DNA of 64,000 nt, from contig NZ_AOLP01000018.1 of the NCBI RefSeq assembly GCF_000337795.1, positions 178,779-242,778 of the forward strand. Reading direction: 5' to 3'. The notes under the pieces are model-generated. The model did not search any database, was not told the origin of the DNA, and saw only the letters and a program-made list of their open reading frames with translations. The stretch is from Haloferax denitrificans ATCC 35960 (lineage in GTDB: Archaea > Halobacteriota > Halobacteria > Halobacteriales > Haloferacaceae). Numbering within the stretch: the stretch's first letter is position 1; each line of letters opens with the position of its first letter. A program made the translations under genes and the position numbers. Positions 35,636 through 45,572 of this stretch are shown here, piece by piece.

Positions 35636-37066
35636 ATGGCCAAATTAGCACGCGCTTCTGCGCTGCAGTTCGGGGCCAACATTACGCAGACATTCGTTGG
35701 AGCAATTATCACAATCTACGTGATCAATGAACTCGGTGTTGGTGCATTCGGAGTTTTTGCGCTCTCTGCCGCTTTGGTGAAGTGGGCGTCCATTCCGGCT
35801 GTTGGTATCCGTGGTGCGGTAATAACACGAATGAACGAAAGCGACGACATTTCCCCAAGCGAGTATTTCACCACCGCATCTGTCCTCACAGGCACAATCA
35901 TACTAATAGGTCTTCTCGCCCTTTTGGGTTTTTCCTCTTTCGTTGAACAGTACCTCAATTACAGCGGTACACGACTGGTGGGTGGTATGTTCGCCTCGAA
36001 CGTTTCGTTCCGGCTAGTCTTGGGAGGGCTTCGAGGTGAGAACCGAGTGGAGATGTCAAGTCTCTACGAAGCTCTTTGGGGAATCCTATCTTCACTTGTG
36101 AAGTTGGCTCTCGTCTACACAGGTGTAGGTGTAGATGCACTCTTCTACGGAGAGATTGTATCTAGCATTGTCATCGGTATCTTTGGCATATATTCACTCA
36201 ATATTTCATTTGTGTCTCCTAAACGGAGTGCTGCAGTAAGCCTTTATGCCTGGGCACGGTATGGGTGGTTAGATAACTTAAAACGGATGTCGTATTCTTG
36301 GCTAGATACCATAATTCTCGGCTTTTTTGTCTCAACATCGTTGGTCGGTATCTATGAAGTAGCATGGCGTATCTCGGCATTATTTGTACTCCTTCCAACA
36401 GCTATTAGCAAATCGACATTTCCAACTATTAGTTCTCTAAGAGACACTAATAAATTAAATGGAGTTCGTCAGATTCTTAACCGTGGGCTTTCAGTGGCTG
36501 GCGTACTTGCTATTCCTGGATTAGTGGGTTCAGTACTTGTAGGAGGTGACATCCTTGCATTGTATGGTCCGTCTGTCTCCTCAGTTGGTGTTGCTGTATC
36601 TGTGTTAGTATCCCTCTCTGTCGTACGGCTTATTGAGTGCTACGAGACGCTAGTAATGCAAGCACTCAACGCTTTAGATCTCCCTGACAAAACATTTAGA
36701 ATCGGGATTATTTTCATCACAACCAATATTATACTTAACGTATTGTTGATACCGATATTCGGTGTGATTGGTGCGGCTATCGCTACTCTCCTTTCAATGA
36801 CTCTCGGTAGCATACTTGCTATTCGTGCATTACCGGAAGCCGTTCAAACACTACCCCCAGTATCTGCTATCGGAAGCCAGTTTGTGAGTGCGGGAGTGAT
36901 GGCTGTTGTACTCTTCACAATTCTTAACTACCGCCCAATTGTTCAACCGATAGAAGTTGTCCTGTACGTCCTTGTTGGGGCCGTTACGTACGGTTTTGTT
37001 CTTCTTAGCCTCTCATCGAACTTTCGAGAACGAATTCAACAGTTGCTATCTGAAAGTCTTGGTTGA
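35636..37066 (+). CDS. aglR: Polysaccharide flippase-like protein AglR
   Basis: 476 aa from ATG 35636 (MAKLARASALQFGANI); a TTG start lies 7 codons earlier. Wzx/MATE-type membrane protein with about 14 helices; typical patterns VINELGVGAFGVFALSAALV, LDTIILGFFVSTSLVGIYEV and RIGIIFITTNIILNVLLIPI. H. volcanii AglR is needed for the terminal mannose and is thought to flip, or help to flip, mannose-charged dolichol phosphate. Divergent from aglS and followed by aglE. AT-rich composition like its neighbours. Confidence 0.85.
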   Translation: MAKLARASALQFGANITQTFVGAIITIYVINELGVGAFGVFALSAALVKWASIPAVGIRGAVITRMNESDDISPSEYFTTASVLTGTIILIGLLALLGFSSFVEQYLNYSGTRLVGGMFASNVSFRLVLGGLRGENRVEMSSLYEALWGILSSLVKLALVYTGVGVDALFYGEIVSSIVIGIFGIYSLNISFVSPKRSAAVSLYAWARYGWLDNLKRMSYSWLDTIILGFFVSTSLVGIYEVAWRISALFVLLPTAISKSTFPTISSLRDTNKLNGVRQILNRGLSVAGVLAIPGLVGSVLVGGDILALYGPSVSSVGVAVSVLVSLSVVRLIECYETLVMQALNALDLPDKTFRIGIIFITTNIILNVLLIPIFGVIGAAIATLLSMTLGSILAIRALPEAVQTLPPVSAIGSQFVSAGVMAVVLFTILNYRPIVQPIEVVLYVLVGAVTYGFVLLSLSSNFRERIQQLLSESLG

Positions 37067-37118
37067 GATATGACTAGGTCCGCAAGTACTTTCGCTTGGG
37101 CTACTATCACCACTACTA

Positions 37119-38033
37119 ATGACTTCGACTCTGCCGTTTGTATCTGTCATTGTTCCAGTATATAATGAGGCTGAAACTATTCGAAAATGCCTCAATTCGG
37201 TAACATCTCAGACGTACCCCAAGTCAAAGTATGAGGTACTCGTCGTAGATAATGGATCACAGGACGGTACGAAAGAGATCGCTCGTCAGTTTAGCACTGC
37301 TTACGACAATCTCAAGATTCTGATTGAGGATGAACAACAAGGTTCTTATGCTGCCCGGAATACTGGGATTGAGCATTCTAACGGCGCTATTCTTGCTTTT
37401 TTAGATGGGGATTGTTCTCCACATCAACAGTGGCTTGAACGCGGAGTGTCTACACTCTCCGGTATAGGAGTAGACCTCGTTGGAGGTAACGTGGAATTCA
37501 CGTATCCAAATGGAGGCACCGCAGCTGAACGGTACGACTCATTTACTAATATGCAAATGGAAGAGAGTATATCTAAACGAAACGTGGCGAAGACGGTAAA
37601 TCTCTTTGTTAGACAGGATGTCGTTGAGGACGTTGGTCCGTTTCCAAACCATCTTATCTCTGGTGGTGATGTTCACTGGACGAAGAGAGCTACAGACGCA
37701 GGGTATACATTAACTTTCGCACCCGACGCGATTGGATGTCATCCTGCTCGACCGTTCGGGGAACTGTTGCAGAAGCAATTCAGAGTTGGCAAAGGGCAGA
37801 TGCAGGTGTGGATGTTAGACAGAATCTCTCTGAGGCGAGTATTTGCGTTGGCATTGTGGATTCTCGTTGGCTTTCTGCCGAAACCTCCACACTATCTCTC
37901 CCAAGATTTACGACGGACTGGACAGACAGTGACGAAAGCAATGTTCGTCAGAATACTTGTGGTTGCGTGGTGTTGTCGGCTCGCTGAGAATGCTGGCCGT
38001 CTTTATTATCTCCTGAGATTGGAGGAACAATGA
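37119..38033 (+). CDS. aglE: Glycosyltransferase AglE (GT2)
   Basis: 304 aa. FVSVIVPVYNEAETIRKCLN and GAILAFLDGDCSPHQQW (DGD metal site) define a GT2 enzyme; C-terminal amphipathic and hydrophobic helices (VFALALWILVGFLPKPP) give membrane attachment. In H. volcanii AglE adds the fourth sugar, a hexuronic acid that AglP then methylates. Paralogue of AglI. The stop codon overlaps the aglQ start by 4 bp, so the two are coupled. Confidence 0.87.
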   Translation: MTSTLPFVSVIVPVYNEAETIRKCLNSVTSQTYPKSKYEVLVVDNGSQDGTKEIARQFSTAYDNLKILIEDEQQGSYAARNTGIEHSNGAILAFLDGDCSPHQQWLERGVSTLSGIGVDLVGGNVEFTYPNGGTAAERYDSFTNMQMEESISKRNVAKTVNLFVRQDVVEDVGPFPNHLISGGDVHWTKRATDAGYTLTFAPDAIGCHPARPFGELLQKQFRVGKGQMQVWMLDRISLRRVFALALWILVGFLPKPPHYLSQDLRRTGQTVTKAMFVRILVVAWCCRLAENAGRLYYLLRLEEQ

Positions 38034-39145
38034 CCTCTCTTTCTGACATTCTTGTTTCCAGTGCAAAGGCTGGACTCTCACTCCAGCGATCAGATGGTTC
38101 GATGCCAGCAGGACACAACGGCCCGTACCATGACCCTGAAACACCTGTTCGAAACACGTCCCACTGGCTAGTAACATTTCTGAAGGTACACGAACTTACT
38201 GATGAAAATAGATTTAGACAAGCTGCTTCAGATGCGGTTTCTTATCTATTGAGTGATGAAGCGCGACCACATGGCCATACGTTTGAACACAGACAAAACG
38301 ATGCGAAGGACCGATGCAATGGCCTGATGGGACAGGCATGGTCACTTGAGGCCCTCGCGCTTGCAGCTAGAGAACTCAACAACGAACGTGCTGCTGTTGT
38401 CGCCGCAGATGTGTTCTTATCACACCCATTCTGTGATAAGTTCAAATTGTGGCAACGTGTTGACACCGATGGGACAATATTAGGTTTTGATCGAACGTTC
38501 AACCATCAGCTTTGGTTTGCAGCCTCTGGAGGACTTGTTGCACATACTGCTCCCCAAGAGGTCTCTCAACGTGTTCGTGACTTTTTAGATAGTCTTTCTT
38601 CAACTATCGATTTATACGAAAACGGACTGATCAGACATCCTCTTCGACCATCTATGGATTTGAGCGAACTCGCTGAGTCAGTGACTCATGACGTCCACCG
38701 CAGTATGGTTCGAAACCACCTTCTTCACTATCTCCGACCACCTAGAAGCAAACGACGTCTGAGGAACAAAGCTGAGGGGTACCATTCGTTTAACCTCTAT
38801 GCTCTTGCGATACTCGCAAGAGAGTTTCCGTCTCATTCGGTTTGGAGTACTGACCTGCTCTCGGACATACTTGAGTATACTCTCTCCGACGAGTTTCGAG
38901 AAGCGACTACGGATAACAAGTTCTCGCATCCATACAACCCCCCTGGTTTCGAAGTGCCTGCGGCGATGGAGACATTTAGCGTGGGTACACATAAGGAACG
39001 GGAAATGTGGGTGAATGAACAGATACAGCACTCTTTTGATCCTAATGACGGTTTGCTAACGAGAGGAACTGATGATACACAGACACATGCTGCACGGTTA
39101 TACGAAGCAACCCGATTAGATGACTACGAGATATATCTTGACTAA
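38030..39145 (+). CDS. aglQ: N-glycosylation protein AglQ
   Basis: 371 aa, soluble, no signal peptide. Repeating helical pattern (NTSHWLVTFLKVHELTDENR, NGLMGQAWSLEALALAAREL, EGYHSFNLYALAILAREFPS) suggests an alpha/alpha toroid as in uronyl hydrolases and epimerases. H. volcanii AglQ lies in the same place between aglE and aglP and is needed for proper processing at the third and fourth sugars; its biochemical activity is not settled. Identity here rests mostly on gene order. Confidence 0.75.
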   Translation: MTSLSDILVSSAKAGLSLQRSDGSMPAGHNGPYHDPETPVRNTSHWLVTFLKVHELTDENRFRQAASDAVSYLLSDEARPHGHTFEHRQNDAKDRCNGLMGQAWSLEALALAARELNNERAAVVAADVFLSHPFCDKFKLWQRVDTDGTILGFDRTFNHQLWFAASGGLVAHTAPQEVSQRVRDFLDSLSSTIDLYENGLIRHPLRPSMDLSELAESVTHDVHRSMVRNHLLHYLRPPRSKRRLRNKAEGYHSFNLYALAILAREFPSHSVWSTDLLSDILEYTLSDEFREATTDNKFSHPYNPPGFEVPAAMETFSVGTHKEREMWVNEQIQHSFDPNDGLLTRGTDDTQTHAARLYEATRLDDYEIYLD

Positions 39146-39245
39146 CAACAAAAGACAAACTATTGATAAATGACTCGCAGACTTAATATTTGGGGATGTA
39201 CGACAGATATACAGACCAGAGACAATCGGTCTTCCTATTAAAAAC

Positions 39246-39965
39246 ATGACAATAATTAAAAAAGTGGCGCGTCTTCGCGACTGGGTTGCACTCAAAACCG
39301 GTGCCATCAGGTCTCCAATGATTGCCGAAGTTGATGGATATGCTGCCAGGTTTACTGTTCAAAGTGTGGAAGAAGTTTGGAGGATCAGAGATCTTCGAGG
39401 AGAGCAAGATGTTATTCGGTTGCTCCTCGGGGAGACTGAAGAAAACGATGTTCTGTGGGATGTTGGTTCCAATATTGGAACTCACGCATGTATCTGCTCC
39501 ACAAAATTCAATGTGTTCGCCTTTGAACCAAACCCAGACACGTTCGATCGTCTAACAGAAAATTCGGACCGTGCTCCAGGAACGGTTATACCACTGAGAT
39601 ACGGATTATCTAGTTCTTCTGGGGATATCTCATTTGAACCCTCCCCAATTGCAGCGAACGGAACACACAAAGTATCAACTGAAGGATCTATGACTATCAA
39701 AACAATCACTGGAGATGAGTTAGTTGAGAATGGAGAGGTGCCGAAACCAGATGTTGTGAAAGTTGACGTTGAGGGCCACGAATTAGAGGTTCTAAAAGGT
39801 ATGACTAATACATTGCAGTCAGTTAATTTTGTAATAGTTGAGATTCACGCTGGTGTCGACCCGAAAGATGTGACGAAACTCCTCACCGAGGCAAAACTCT
39901 CCACAGAGATTACCAAATTAAATCGTGATGAGGACTTTGTGATTGGTCGCAGACAAAATGATTAA
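39246..39965 (+). CDS. aglP: SAM-dependent methyltransferase AglP (FkbM type)
   Basis: 239 aa. FkbM-family: VLWDVGSNIGTHACICSTKF is motif I, FAFEPNPDTFDRLTENS motif II, and VVKVDVEGHELEVLKGM is the FkbM hallmark. In H. volcanii AglP methylates the hexuronic acid at position four of the pentasaccharide. About 100 bp after aglQ on the same strand. The frame keeps the AT-rich codon use of the agl island. Confidence 0.87.
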   Translation: MTIIKKVARLRDWVALKTGAIRSPMIAEVDGYAARFTVQSVEEVWRIRDLRGEQDVIRLLLGETEENDVLWDVGSNIGTHACICSTKFNVFAFEPNPDTFDRLTENSDRAPGTVIPLRYGLSSSSGDISFEPSPIAANGTHKVSTEGSMTIKTITGDELVENGEVPKPDVVKVDVEGHELEVLKGMTNTLQSVNFVIVEIHAGVDPKDVTKLLTEAKLSTEITKLNRDEDFVIGRRQND

Positions 39966-40355
39966 ATACACTATCTCGTTAGTGACTCTCTAAATCGACG
40001 TTTGTCTAAGTCTCGGCCCAGTTGTTGTATGTTCTTGTGTTACGCGCTGATGTTGGTCTCTCGTGGACTGTTTTGTAACTGTCTACGTACGAATTATAGA
40101 ATGTTCAACTCATATTTTGAGAGTAAAATAGTAGGATGACTGTTTCGATGATCCCTGCTCAACGTGATCAACCCGATAGTGCAGTCCTAATCGAGCGGTT
40201 GTAATCTGACAATTGTAGTCATCAACTGGATAACCTGACTGGATGATTGTGTCTCACCGAGAGTTGATAGACTAATATCAGTCCACAGTTGATTATCACC
40301 AACTGTGTGGACCAAACGATAGACTATTTTATTCAGCACAATCATATCGAGACTA
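39966..40355. other. AT-rich intergenic region before aglJ, 390 bp
   Basis: No gene seen. It marks the right border of the AT-rich agl island: downstream aglJ returns to high GC. It contains the inverted repeat at 40281-40313 and repeated ATCAACTGG-type words (40218 and nearby). The aglJ TATA (CTATTTTATTC near 40323) lies at its end. Confidence 0.6.
40281..40313. repeat. Long inverted repeat upstream of aglJ
   Basis: GTCCACAGTTG (40281-40291) pairs with CAACTGTG-TG-GAC (40300 onward), an 11-bp stem with a 2-nt bulge and an 8-nt loop. It sits 20-40 bp upstream of the aglJ TATA and could be an operator, the terminator of the aglR-E-Q-P transcript or a leftover recombination end. Confidence 0.5.
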
Positions 40356-41267
40356 ATGCCCACCCCCGATGCCGTCTGTATCCTCATCCCAACTTACAAC
40401 GAGGCGGAAACAATCGCTGATGTCATCTCAGATTACCGAGATGAAGGGTTCGCCAACGTCCTCGTCATCGACGGCGGTTCCACAGATGGGACACGGGAGC
40501 TAGCCGAAGACGCCGGTGCTCATGTCGTCGTCCAGTCGGGGTCCGGGAAAGGCCAGGCTGTCAGAGAAGCCGTTGAAGACCACATTCAAGCGCCGTACGT
40601 CCTGATGCTCGACGGCGACGGGACCTACGAAGCGACAGACGCCACCAAGATGCTCGACCCGCTCACCGAGGGGTACGACCACGTCATCGGCGACCGATTC
40701 GCAGATATGCGGCCGGGCGCGATGACGCGGCTCAACAGAGTCGGAAACCGCATCATCAACCGGGCGTTCGCGTTCATTCACGGTCAGGATTTTCGTGATA
40801 TCCTCAGCGGCTATCGGTCGTTCACCCGCGAGTCGTTTCTCGACATGACGCTCACTTCCGACGGCTTCGGTATCGAGACGGAGATGGCCGTCGAGTGCGC
40901 AAAGCGCGGTATCAAGACGACGGTCGTGCCCACGACCTACTACCCGCGACCCGACGGCTCGGACACGAATCTCGACCCGATCCGCGACGGTGGTATCATC
41001 TTTCTGGAACTGTATCGCCGCGCCAAGACCAACAACCCGCTTTTCTACTTCGGCAGCGTCGGGTTCGCGTCGACCGCGACCGGGCTCGGGCTCGCCCTGT
41101 ACGTCGCCTACGAGTGGGTCGTTCGCTCGATTTCCCACGAGGTCATCGCCGTCGTCTCTATGGCAGGTATTCTCTTCGGGGTGCAGCTGTTGATGTTCGG
41201 CGTGCTGTCGGATCTCATCCTCTCGCTACACCGCGAGCAGATGAAACAAATCGAAGAACTAGAGTGA
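40356..41267 (+). CDS. aglJ: Dolichol-phosphate glycosyltransferase AglJ (GT2)
   Basis: 303 aa. DPM1-like GT2: VCILIPTYNEAETIADVISD, VIDGGSTDGTRE, and YVLMLDGDGTYEATDA (DGD) with the DILSGYRSFTRES acceptor segment; two C-terminal helices (SVGFASTATGLGLALYVAYE and EVIAVVSMAGILFGVQLLMF). In H. volcanii AglJ adds the first sugar (glucose) to dolichol phosphate and so starts the pentasaccharide. High GC like the chromosome average, in contrast to the adjacent aglP-S block. Confidence 0.92.
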   Translation: MPTPDAVCILIPTYNEAETIADVISDYRDEGFANVLVIDGGSTDGTRELAEDAGAHVVVQSGSGKGQAVREAVEDHIQAPYVLMLDGDGTYEATDATKMLDPLTEGYDHVIGDRFADMRPGAMTRLNRVGNRIINRAFAFIHGQDFRDILSGYRSFTRESFLDMTLTSDGFGIETEMAVECAKRGIKTTVVPTTYYPRPDGSDTNLDPIRDGGIIFLELYRRAKTNNPLFYFGSVGFASTATGLGLALYVAYEWVVRSISHEVIAVVSMAGILFGVQLLMFGVLSDLILSLHREQMKQIEELE

Positions 41268-41318
41268 GTCGGTTCGAACCGGGCCGTCGGGACTGGGCTG
41301 CGCCAACCGAGACCGCCT

Positions 41319-41645
41319 TCAGAACGGGACGAGCGAACGAAGCCGACCCATCAGACTCTTCGACGCCTTGGCGCGGAACTCCTCGAACACCGGGTGGAGC
41401 GTCTCCAAGAGGTCCCGGCGAGAGTCGAATCGGTCTTTCGGAGCGGCGGCGAGGGCGTCGCTTATCGCGACCGTGTTGCCCGCGGCGTCAATCGGCACGG
41501 CAACGTCGTCGAGCGCCCGTGTGATCTCGGTTGCGTCTGCCGGATAGTCGATATCTGCGGTGTCGATGTCATCGGCGAGCGCGGCGATCCCGAATTCGAT
41601 TGAGTCCGGCTCCGACGTATCGTTCTGCGGCGGTCTCGCGGCCAT
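41319..41645 (-). CDS. DUF5789 family protein
   Basis: 108 aa from the ATG at 41643-41645 (MAARPPQNDTSEPDSIEFGI). Recognised by DIDYPADATEITRALDDVAV, IDAAGNTVAISDAL and FDSRRDLLETLHPVFEEF, the core of a haloarchaeal family of unknown function. Acidic and soluble. The C-terminal basic patch KASKSLMGRLRS is unusual in such an acidic protein. Confidence 0.75.
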   Translation of the reverse strand: MAARPPQNDTSEPDSIEFGIAALADDIDTADIDYPADATEITRALDDVAVPIDAAGNTVAISDALAAAPKDRFDSRRDLLETLHPVFEEFRAKASKSLMGRLRSLVPF

Positions 41646-41780
41646 CGAACGTGTATAGGATGTCCCGCATGGAAAAACCCCCGACCTCCGGCGAAATCGC
41701 CAGTGAACGCCGGGAAACCGCGCCGAACAGTCCCGGTCGCCACCGTTGGGGTTAACCTCGCCCGGTGCCACGGTCGAGGC

Positions 41781-41993
41781 ATGACCGAGTACACGACGGT
41801 CTCGATTCCGAAGGAATTGGCCGCTCGCGTCGACGACACCATCGAGGGAACCACCTTCTCGAGCACGAGCGATCTCGTCCGGTTCCTCCTGCGCAGCATC
41901 GTCATCCAGCACGAGCGCTCCGGTGGCGACCTCTCGGAGGCGGAGTTCCAAGAAATCGCGGAGCAGCTGACCGACCTCGGTTACCTGCGGTAA
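41781..41993 (+). CDS. Ribbon-helix-helix DNA-binding protein, 70 aa
   Basis: MTEYTTVSIPKELAARVDDT has the beta-strand YTTVSIP followed by a helix, turn and FSSTSDLVRFLLRSIVIQ, the CopG/MetJ ribbon-helix-helix pattern. It would act as a dimer, two strands inserting into the DNA major groove. No toxin gene is adjacent, so it is more likely a small regulator than an antitoxin. Confidence 0.8.
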   Translation: MTEYTTVSIPKELAARVDDTIEGTTFSSTSDLVRFLLRSIVIQHERSGGDLSEAEFQEIAEQLTDLGYLR

Positions 41994-42056
41994 TCGACCG
42001 AGGCGATCGGCCGCCACATGCGGGCCGGCAGCACCGGGCAGCGGAACGCGGTCGGC

Positions 42057-42572
42057 TCAGTCGAGTTTTTCCTGCGGTGGCTCGGCGTCGAGGACGGCGA
42101 GTTCCAACTTCCGACCGGCGCGGTCGAACGCGGCGAGTGTCCGTCGCTCCCACGGGGGGACCGCGAGGAGCACCACGGCCGCGAGGTCGTCGCGCTCCGT
42201 GAGTTCGAACGGCCCTTGCGGGTGCGTGAGAAATCGGGCGCGGCCGCGCCCGGCGGGCGTTCCGAGGTCCATCCCGAAGACGGCGCTCACGGACTGCCCG
42301 GCCTCGGCCATGTAGAAGTGTGTGAGCACGGGCGTCTCCGGGTCGAGTCCGAGGTCCGCGTCGAACTCGCCTGCTGGCGTCGGCGCGAGCACGAGGTTCA
42401 CCGACGACGGCTCGGCGTCCTCGGCCATATCGAGAAGCAGATCGACGAGTCCACGCGTGACGTGAACCCGTCGGCGCTCGGTGTCGGCAGCCTCCCCGTC
42501 GGTCGCGCGCTCGGCCGTCGCCTCCGCGTCGAGGGGAGTCTCGTCGTCGGGGGCGGTCGTCTCGTCGGACAT
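42057..42572 (-). CDS. Conserved haloarchaeal hypothetical protein, 171 aa
   Basis: Starts MSDETTAPDDETPLDAEATA (acidic tail), then a folded part with HVTRGLVDLLLDMAEDAEPS, VNLVLAPTPAGEFDADLGLD and FYMAEAGQSVSAVFGMDLGT. No catalytic motif or membrane segment seen. Its start overlaps the stop of the upstream gene by one base (ATGA-type junction on the minus strand), so the pair is co-translated. A larger frame upstream is rejected because it lies inside the neighbouring gene. Confidence 0.65.
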   Translation of the reverse strand: MSDETTAPDDETPLDAEATAERATDGEAADTERRRVHVTRGLVDLLLDMAEDAEPSSVNLVLAPTPAGEFDADLGLDPETPVLTHFYMAEAGQSVSAVFGMDLGTPAGRGRARFLTHPQGPFELTERDDLAAVVLLAVPPWERRTLAAFDRAGRKLELAVLDAEPPQEKLD

Positions 42573-43258
42573 CAGTTCGAGAGCATCGAGGTGAACGCTC
42601 GGGCGTAGGCGCTCGGGAGGTTTCGGCGGGCGTTTCCGAGGGCGGTTCGGAGTTCGTCGCCCGCGTTCACGGGGACGCCCGCGCCGTGACCGACGAGCAG
42701 CCGTTCGGGGTCGTAGCGGGAGAGCACGCGCCGCGGCGGGAACGGCCGGAGCATCGGATGGACGCCGAGGTGCTCGCCGCGGGCGCAGAAGTAGCCGACG
42801 GTGCCGACCGATTCGGGGACGACGAGCAGGTCGTACCCGTCGTGATAGAAGCCGACTTCCTGCCACGGCGGGACGGAGCGGTCGACGAGACGGAACGCCT
42901 CGAAGCCGGAATCAGCGAGGTCAGCCCCGAAGCGCTCGACGGGCGCGTCGAGTTCGTCGGCGACGCCGGTCATCCACGAAGCGACGTAGACCGGCACCTC
43001 GTGGCGGTTGGCGATGGCAGCCGCATCGCGTTTGTGTCGGTCGAGGCCGACGACGACGCCGGCCACGTCGCCGAATTCGGCGAACAGGTCGTCGATACCG
43101 GGGGCATCGACGGGGTCGAACACCCACACGTCGCCGTCGATTTCGACGGCGTGACTGGCGCGCTGCATGGTCTCGTCGGGGTGTGCGAGCCAGCCGACGC
43201 CGTGGTCCCATCGGTCGATTTCGCGGAGGTCGGACGTGCCGCGACCTTTCATCGGCAT
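42572..43258 (-). CDS. Metallo-beta-lactamase-fold-like protein lacking the metal motif
   Basis: 228 aa from the ATG at 43256-43258 (MPMKGRGTSDLREIDRWDHG). VWVFDPVDAPGIDDLFAEFG and DVAGVVVGLDRHKRDAAAIA, then RLLVGHGAGVPV, follow the strand order of MBL-fold hydrolases, but the HxHxDH metal motif is replaced by DRHKRD. It is probably a catalytically altered relative. Coupled to the downstream gene. Confidence 0.65.
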   Translation of the reverse strand: MPMKGRGTSDLREIDRWDHGVGWLAHPDETMQRASHAVEIDGDVWVFDPVDAPGIDDLFAEFGDVAGVVVGLDRHKRDAAAIANRHEVPVYVASWMTGVADELDAPVERFGADLADSGFEAFRLVDRSVPPWQEVGFYHDGYDLLVVPESVGTVGYFCARGEHLGVHPMLRPFPPRRVLSRYDPERLLVGHGAGVPVNAGDELRTALGNARRNLPSAYARAFTSMLSN

Positions 43259-43391
43259 GCCAGTATCGTGGGGCGCGCGGCGCATAAGGACTCTCCCCGC
43301 GGCCGATGCACCCGGTTCTCGCGCTGCTCGTCGCTGGTAGCCGGTCGCCGATTGCTGGTCGGCCGCGACGACCGCAACACGGGTCGCCCGG

Positions 43392-43679
43392 TCAGAGGCT
43401 GTCTGTGTTGATGTCCACGCCGGGCGGGGAGACGACGAGGAACTTCCGGAAGTGCATCAACTGGCCGTCCATATCTTTGACATCGCGTGCGAAGCCCGAC
43501 GCGAGCTTGTTGAGGTCGCCCTCGATGGCGAGAAAGAGGACGTTTCCGCGGGCGACGGACTGGACCCACTCCTCGGGCGGGGTTGATCCGTCGAGGACGC
43601 CGAGGACCACGTCGCCCTCGGCGTCGTCCTCGTCGAGATGTTCTTCGGCCGTCTGCAAGTTGAGATTGAAATCGCCCAT
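43392..43679 (-). CDS. DUF5779 family protein, 95 aa
   Basis: Starts MGDFNLNLQTAEEHLDEDDA from the ATG at 43677-43679. VVLGVLDGSTPPEEWVQSV, GNVLFLAIEGDLNKLASGFA and MHFRKFLVVSPPGVDINTDS are typical of this haloarchaeal family. Small acidic soluble protein without known function. A longer upstream frame is open but has no acidic character. Confidence 0.75.
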   Translation of the reverse strand: MGDFNLNLQTAEEHLDEDDAEGDVVLGVLDGSTPPEEWVQSVARGNVLFLAIEGDLNKLASGFARDVKDMDGQLMHFRKFLVVSPPGVDINTDSL

Positions 43680-44045
43680 ACCCGCCCGGTTGTCGAGCGA
43701 CGAGAAAAGGGTTCGGTCGGGGCGTGTGTCTGCCGCCGAGCATCTAATGAGAGTATTGTTATCACGTTTCATATGACAGTCGCGTCTCAATCCACGTTTG
43801 TCCAGTCGCCGGTGCGCGCACCGGGTGCTAAATTTTGTTTCTAAACTCTATGTAGTTGTATTATCGTTCCGGAGCTACCGAACGGTGAGCGCACATATCA
43901 AGTCAATATATGTCATGATATCATATAAGGTCGTTTAAGTACTGCGATTATCCCCGAGAGAGGTTGTCACGTAACATCCGCTAAACGTTCGTGATACTGT
44001 CGGGGAGAAACATTTAAATAGGAGTTCGGGCACGTGACTGACACG
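43680..44045. other. leuA upstream region, 366 bp
   Basis: No protein gene seen. AT-rich with a palindrome ATGATATCAT (43915-43924) flanked by TATATG and CATATA, a candidate regulator site. CATTTAAATAGG at about 44011-44021 is a strong TATA box that places the transcript start near 44041, 4-5 nt before the ATG at 44046. Confidence 0.6.
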
Positions 44046-45282
<1,237 letters not shown>

Positions 45283-45402
45283 TGGCGCCGGGCTGTGGCC
45301 CTACGGGGCGACCGCCCTGCACGCGTTCGACCTCCCGACCGGCGTGCAATCGTTGCCCGCCGCGAAAGCATTATTACCGACGGGACGGACGTGTTGCATA
45401 CG

Positions 45403-45504
45403 ATGACCTCGCACGACGAACACGCGGTTCGCGCGACCCCGGACGCCGGGGCCAGCGACGCCGCCGTCGGCGCGATTCGGTCGCTCATTATTGTAGGGGC
45501 ATAG
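45403..45504 (+). CDS. ilvB leader peptide ORF1 (ends L-I-I-V-G-A)
   Basis: 33 codons, starting MTSHDEHAVRATPDAG and ending IRSLIIVGA. TATA-like CATTATTA (45369-45376) sits about 28 nt before the ATG, so transcription starts about 4 nt upstream and the peptide is translated first. Residues 29-30 are Ile-Ile written ATT ATT (45487-45492), followed by Val: three branched-chain residues before a stop, next to the ilv operon. The ending matches the ileS leader ORF (I-I-A-G-Q, also ATT ATT). Inference: a leader peptide that senses charged tRNA-Ile/Val. Confidence 0.65.
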   Translation: MTSHDEHAVRATPDAGASDAAVGAIRSLIIVGA

Positions 45505-45512
45505 CCCCCTAC
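45493..45512 (+). promoter_or_regulatory. Hairpin overlapping the end of the ilvB leader peptide
   Basis: GTAGGGG-CATAGC-CCCCTAC, a perfect 7-bp stem with a 6-nt loop containing the leader stop codon (TAG, 45502-45504). It begins one nucleotide after the ATT ATT codons. A ribosome finishing the leader would cover it; one stalled at Ile would leave it free, opposite to or alternating with downstream structure. Confidence 0.55.
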
Positions 45513-45572
45513 CACACCATCTCTCCGTCCCGCGTATCCGCACCGTTTTCAGACACGTCCGCAGTCCCCACA

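Noticed and set aside
41264..41285. GGTTCGAACC, the T-loop consensus of a tRNA
   Set aside because: The sequence 5' of it is the coding end of aglJ and no acceptor, D or anticodon arm can be drawn; it is a 12-bp palindrome CGGTTCGAACCG after the stop codon.
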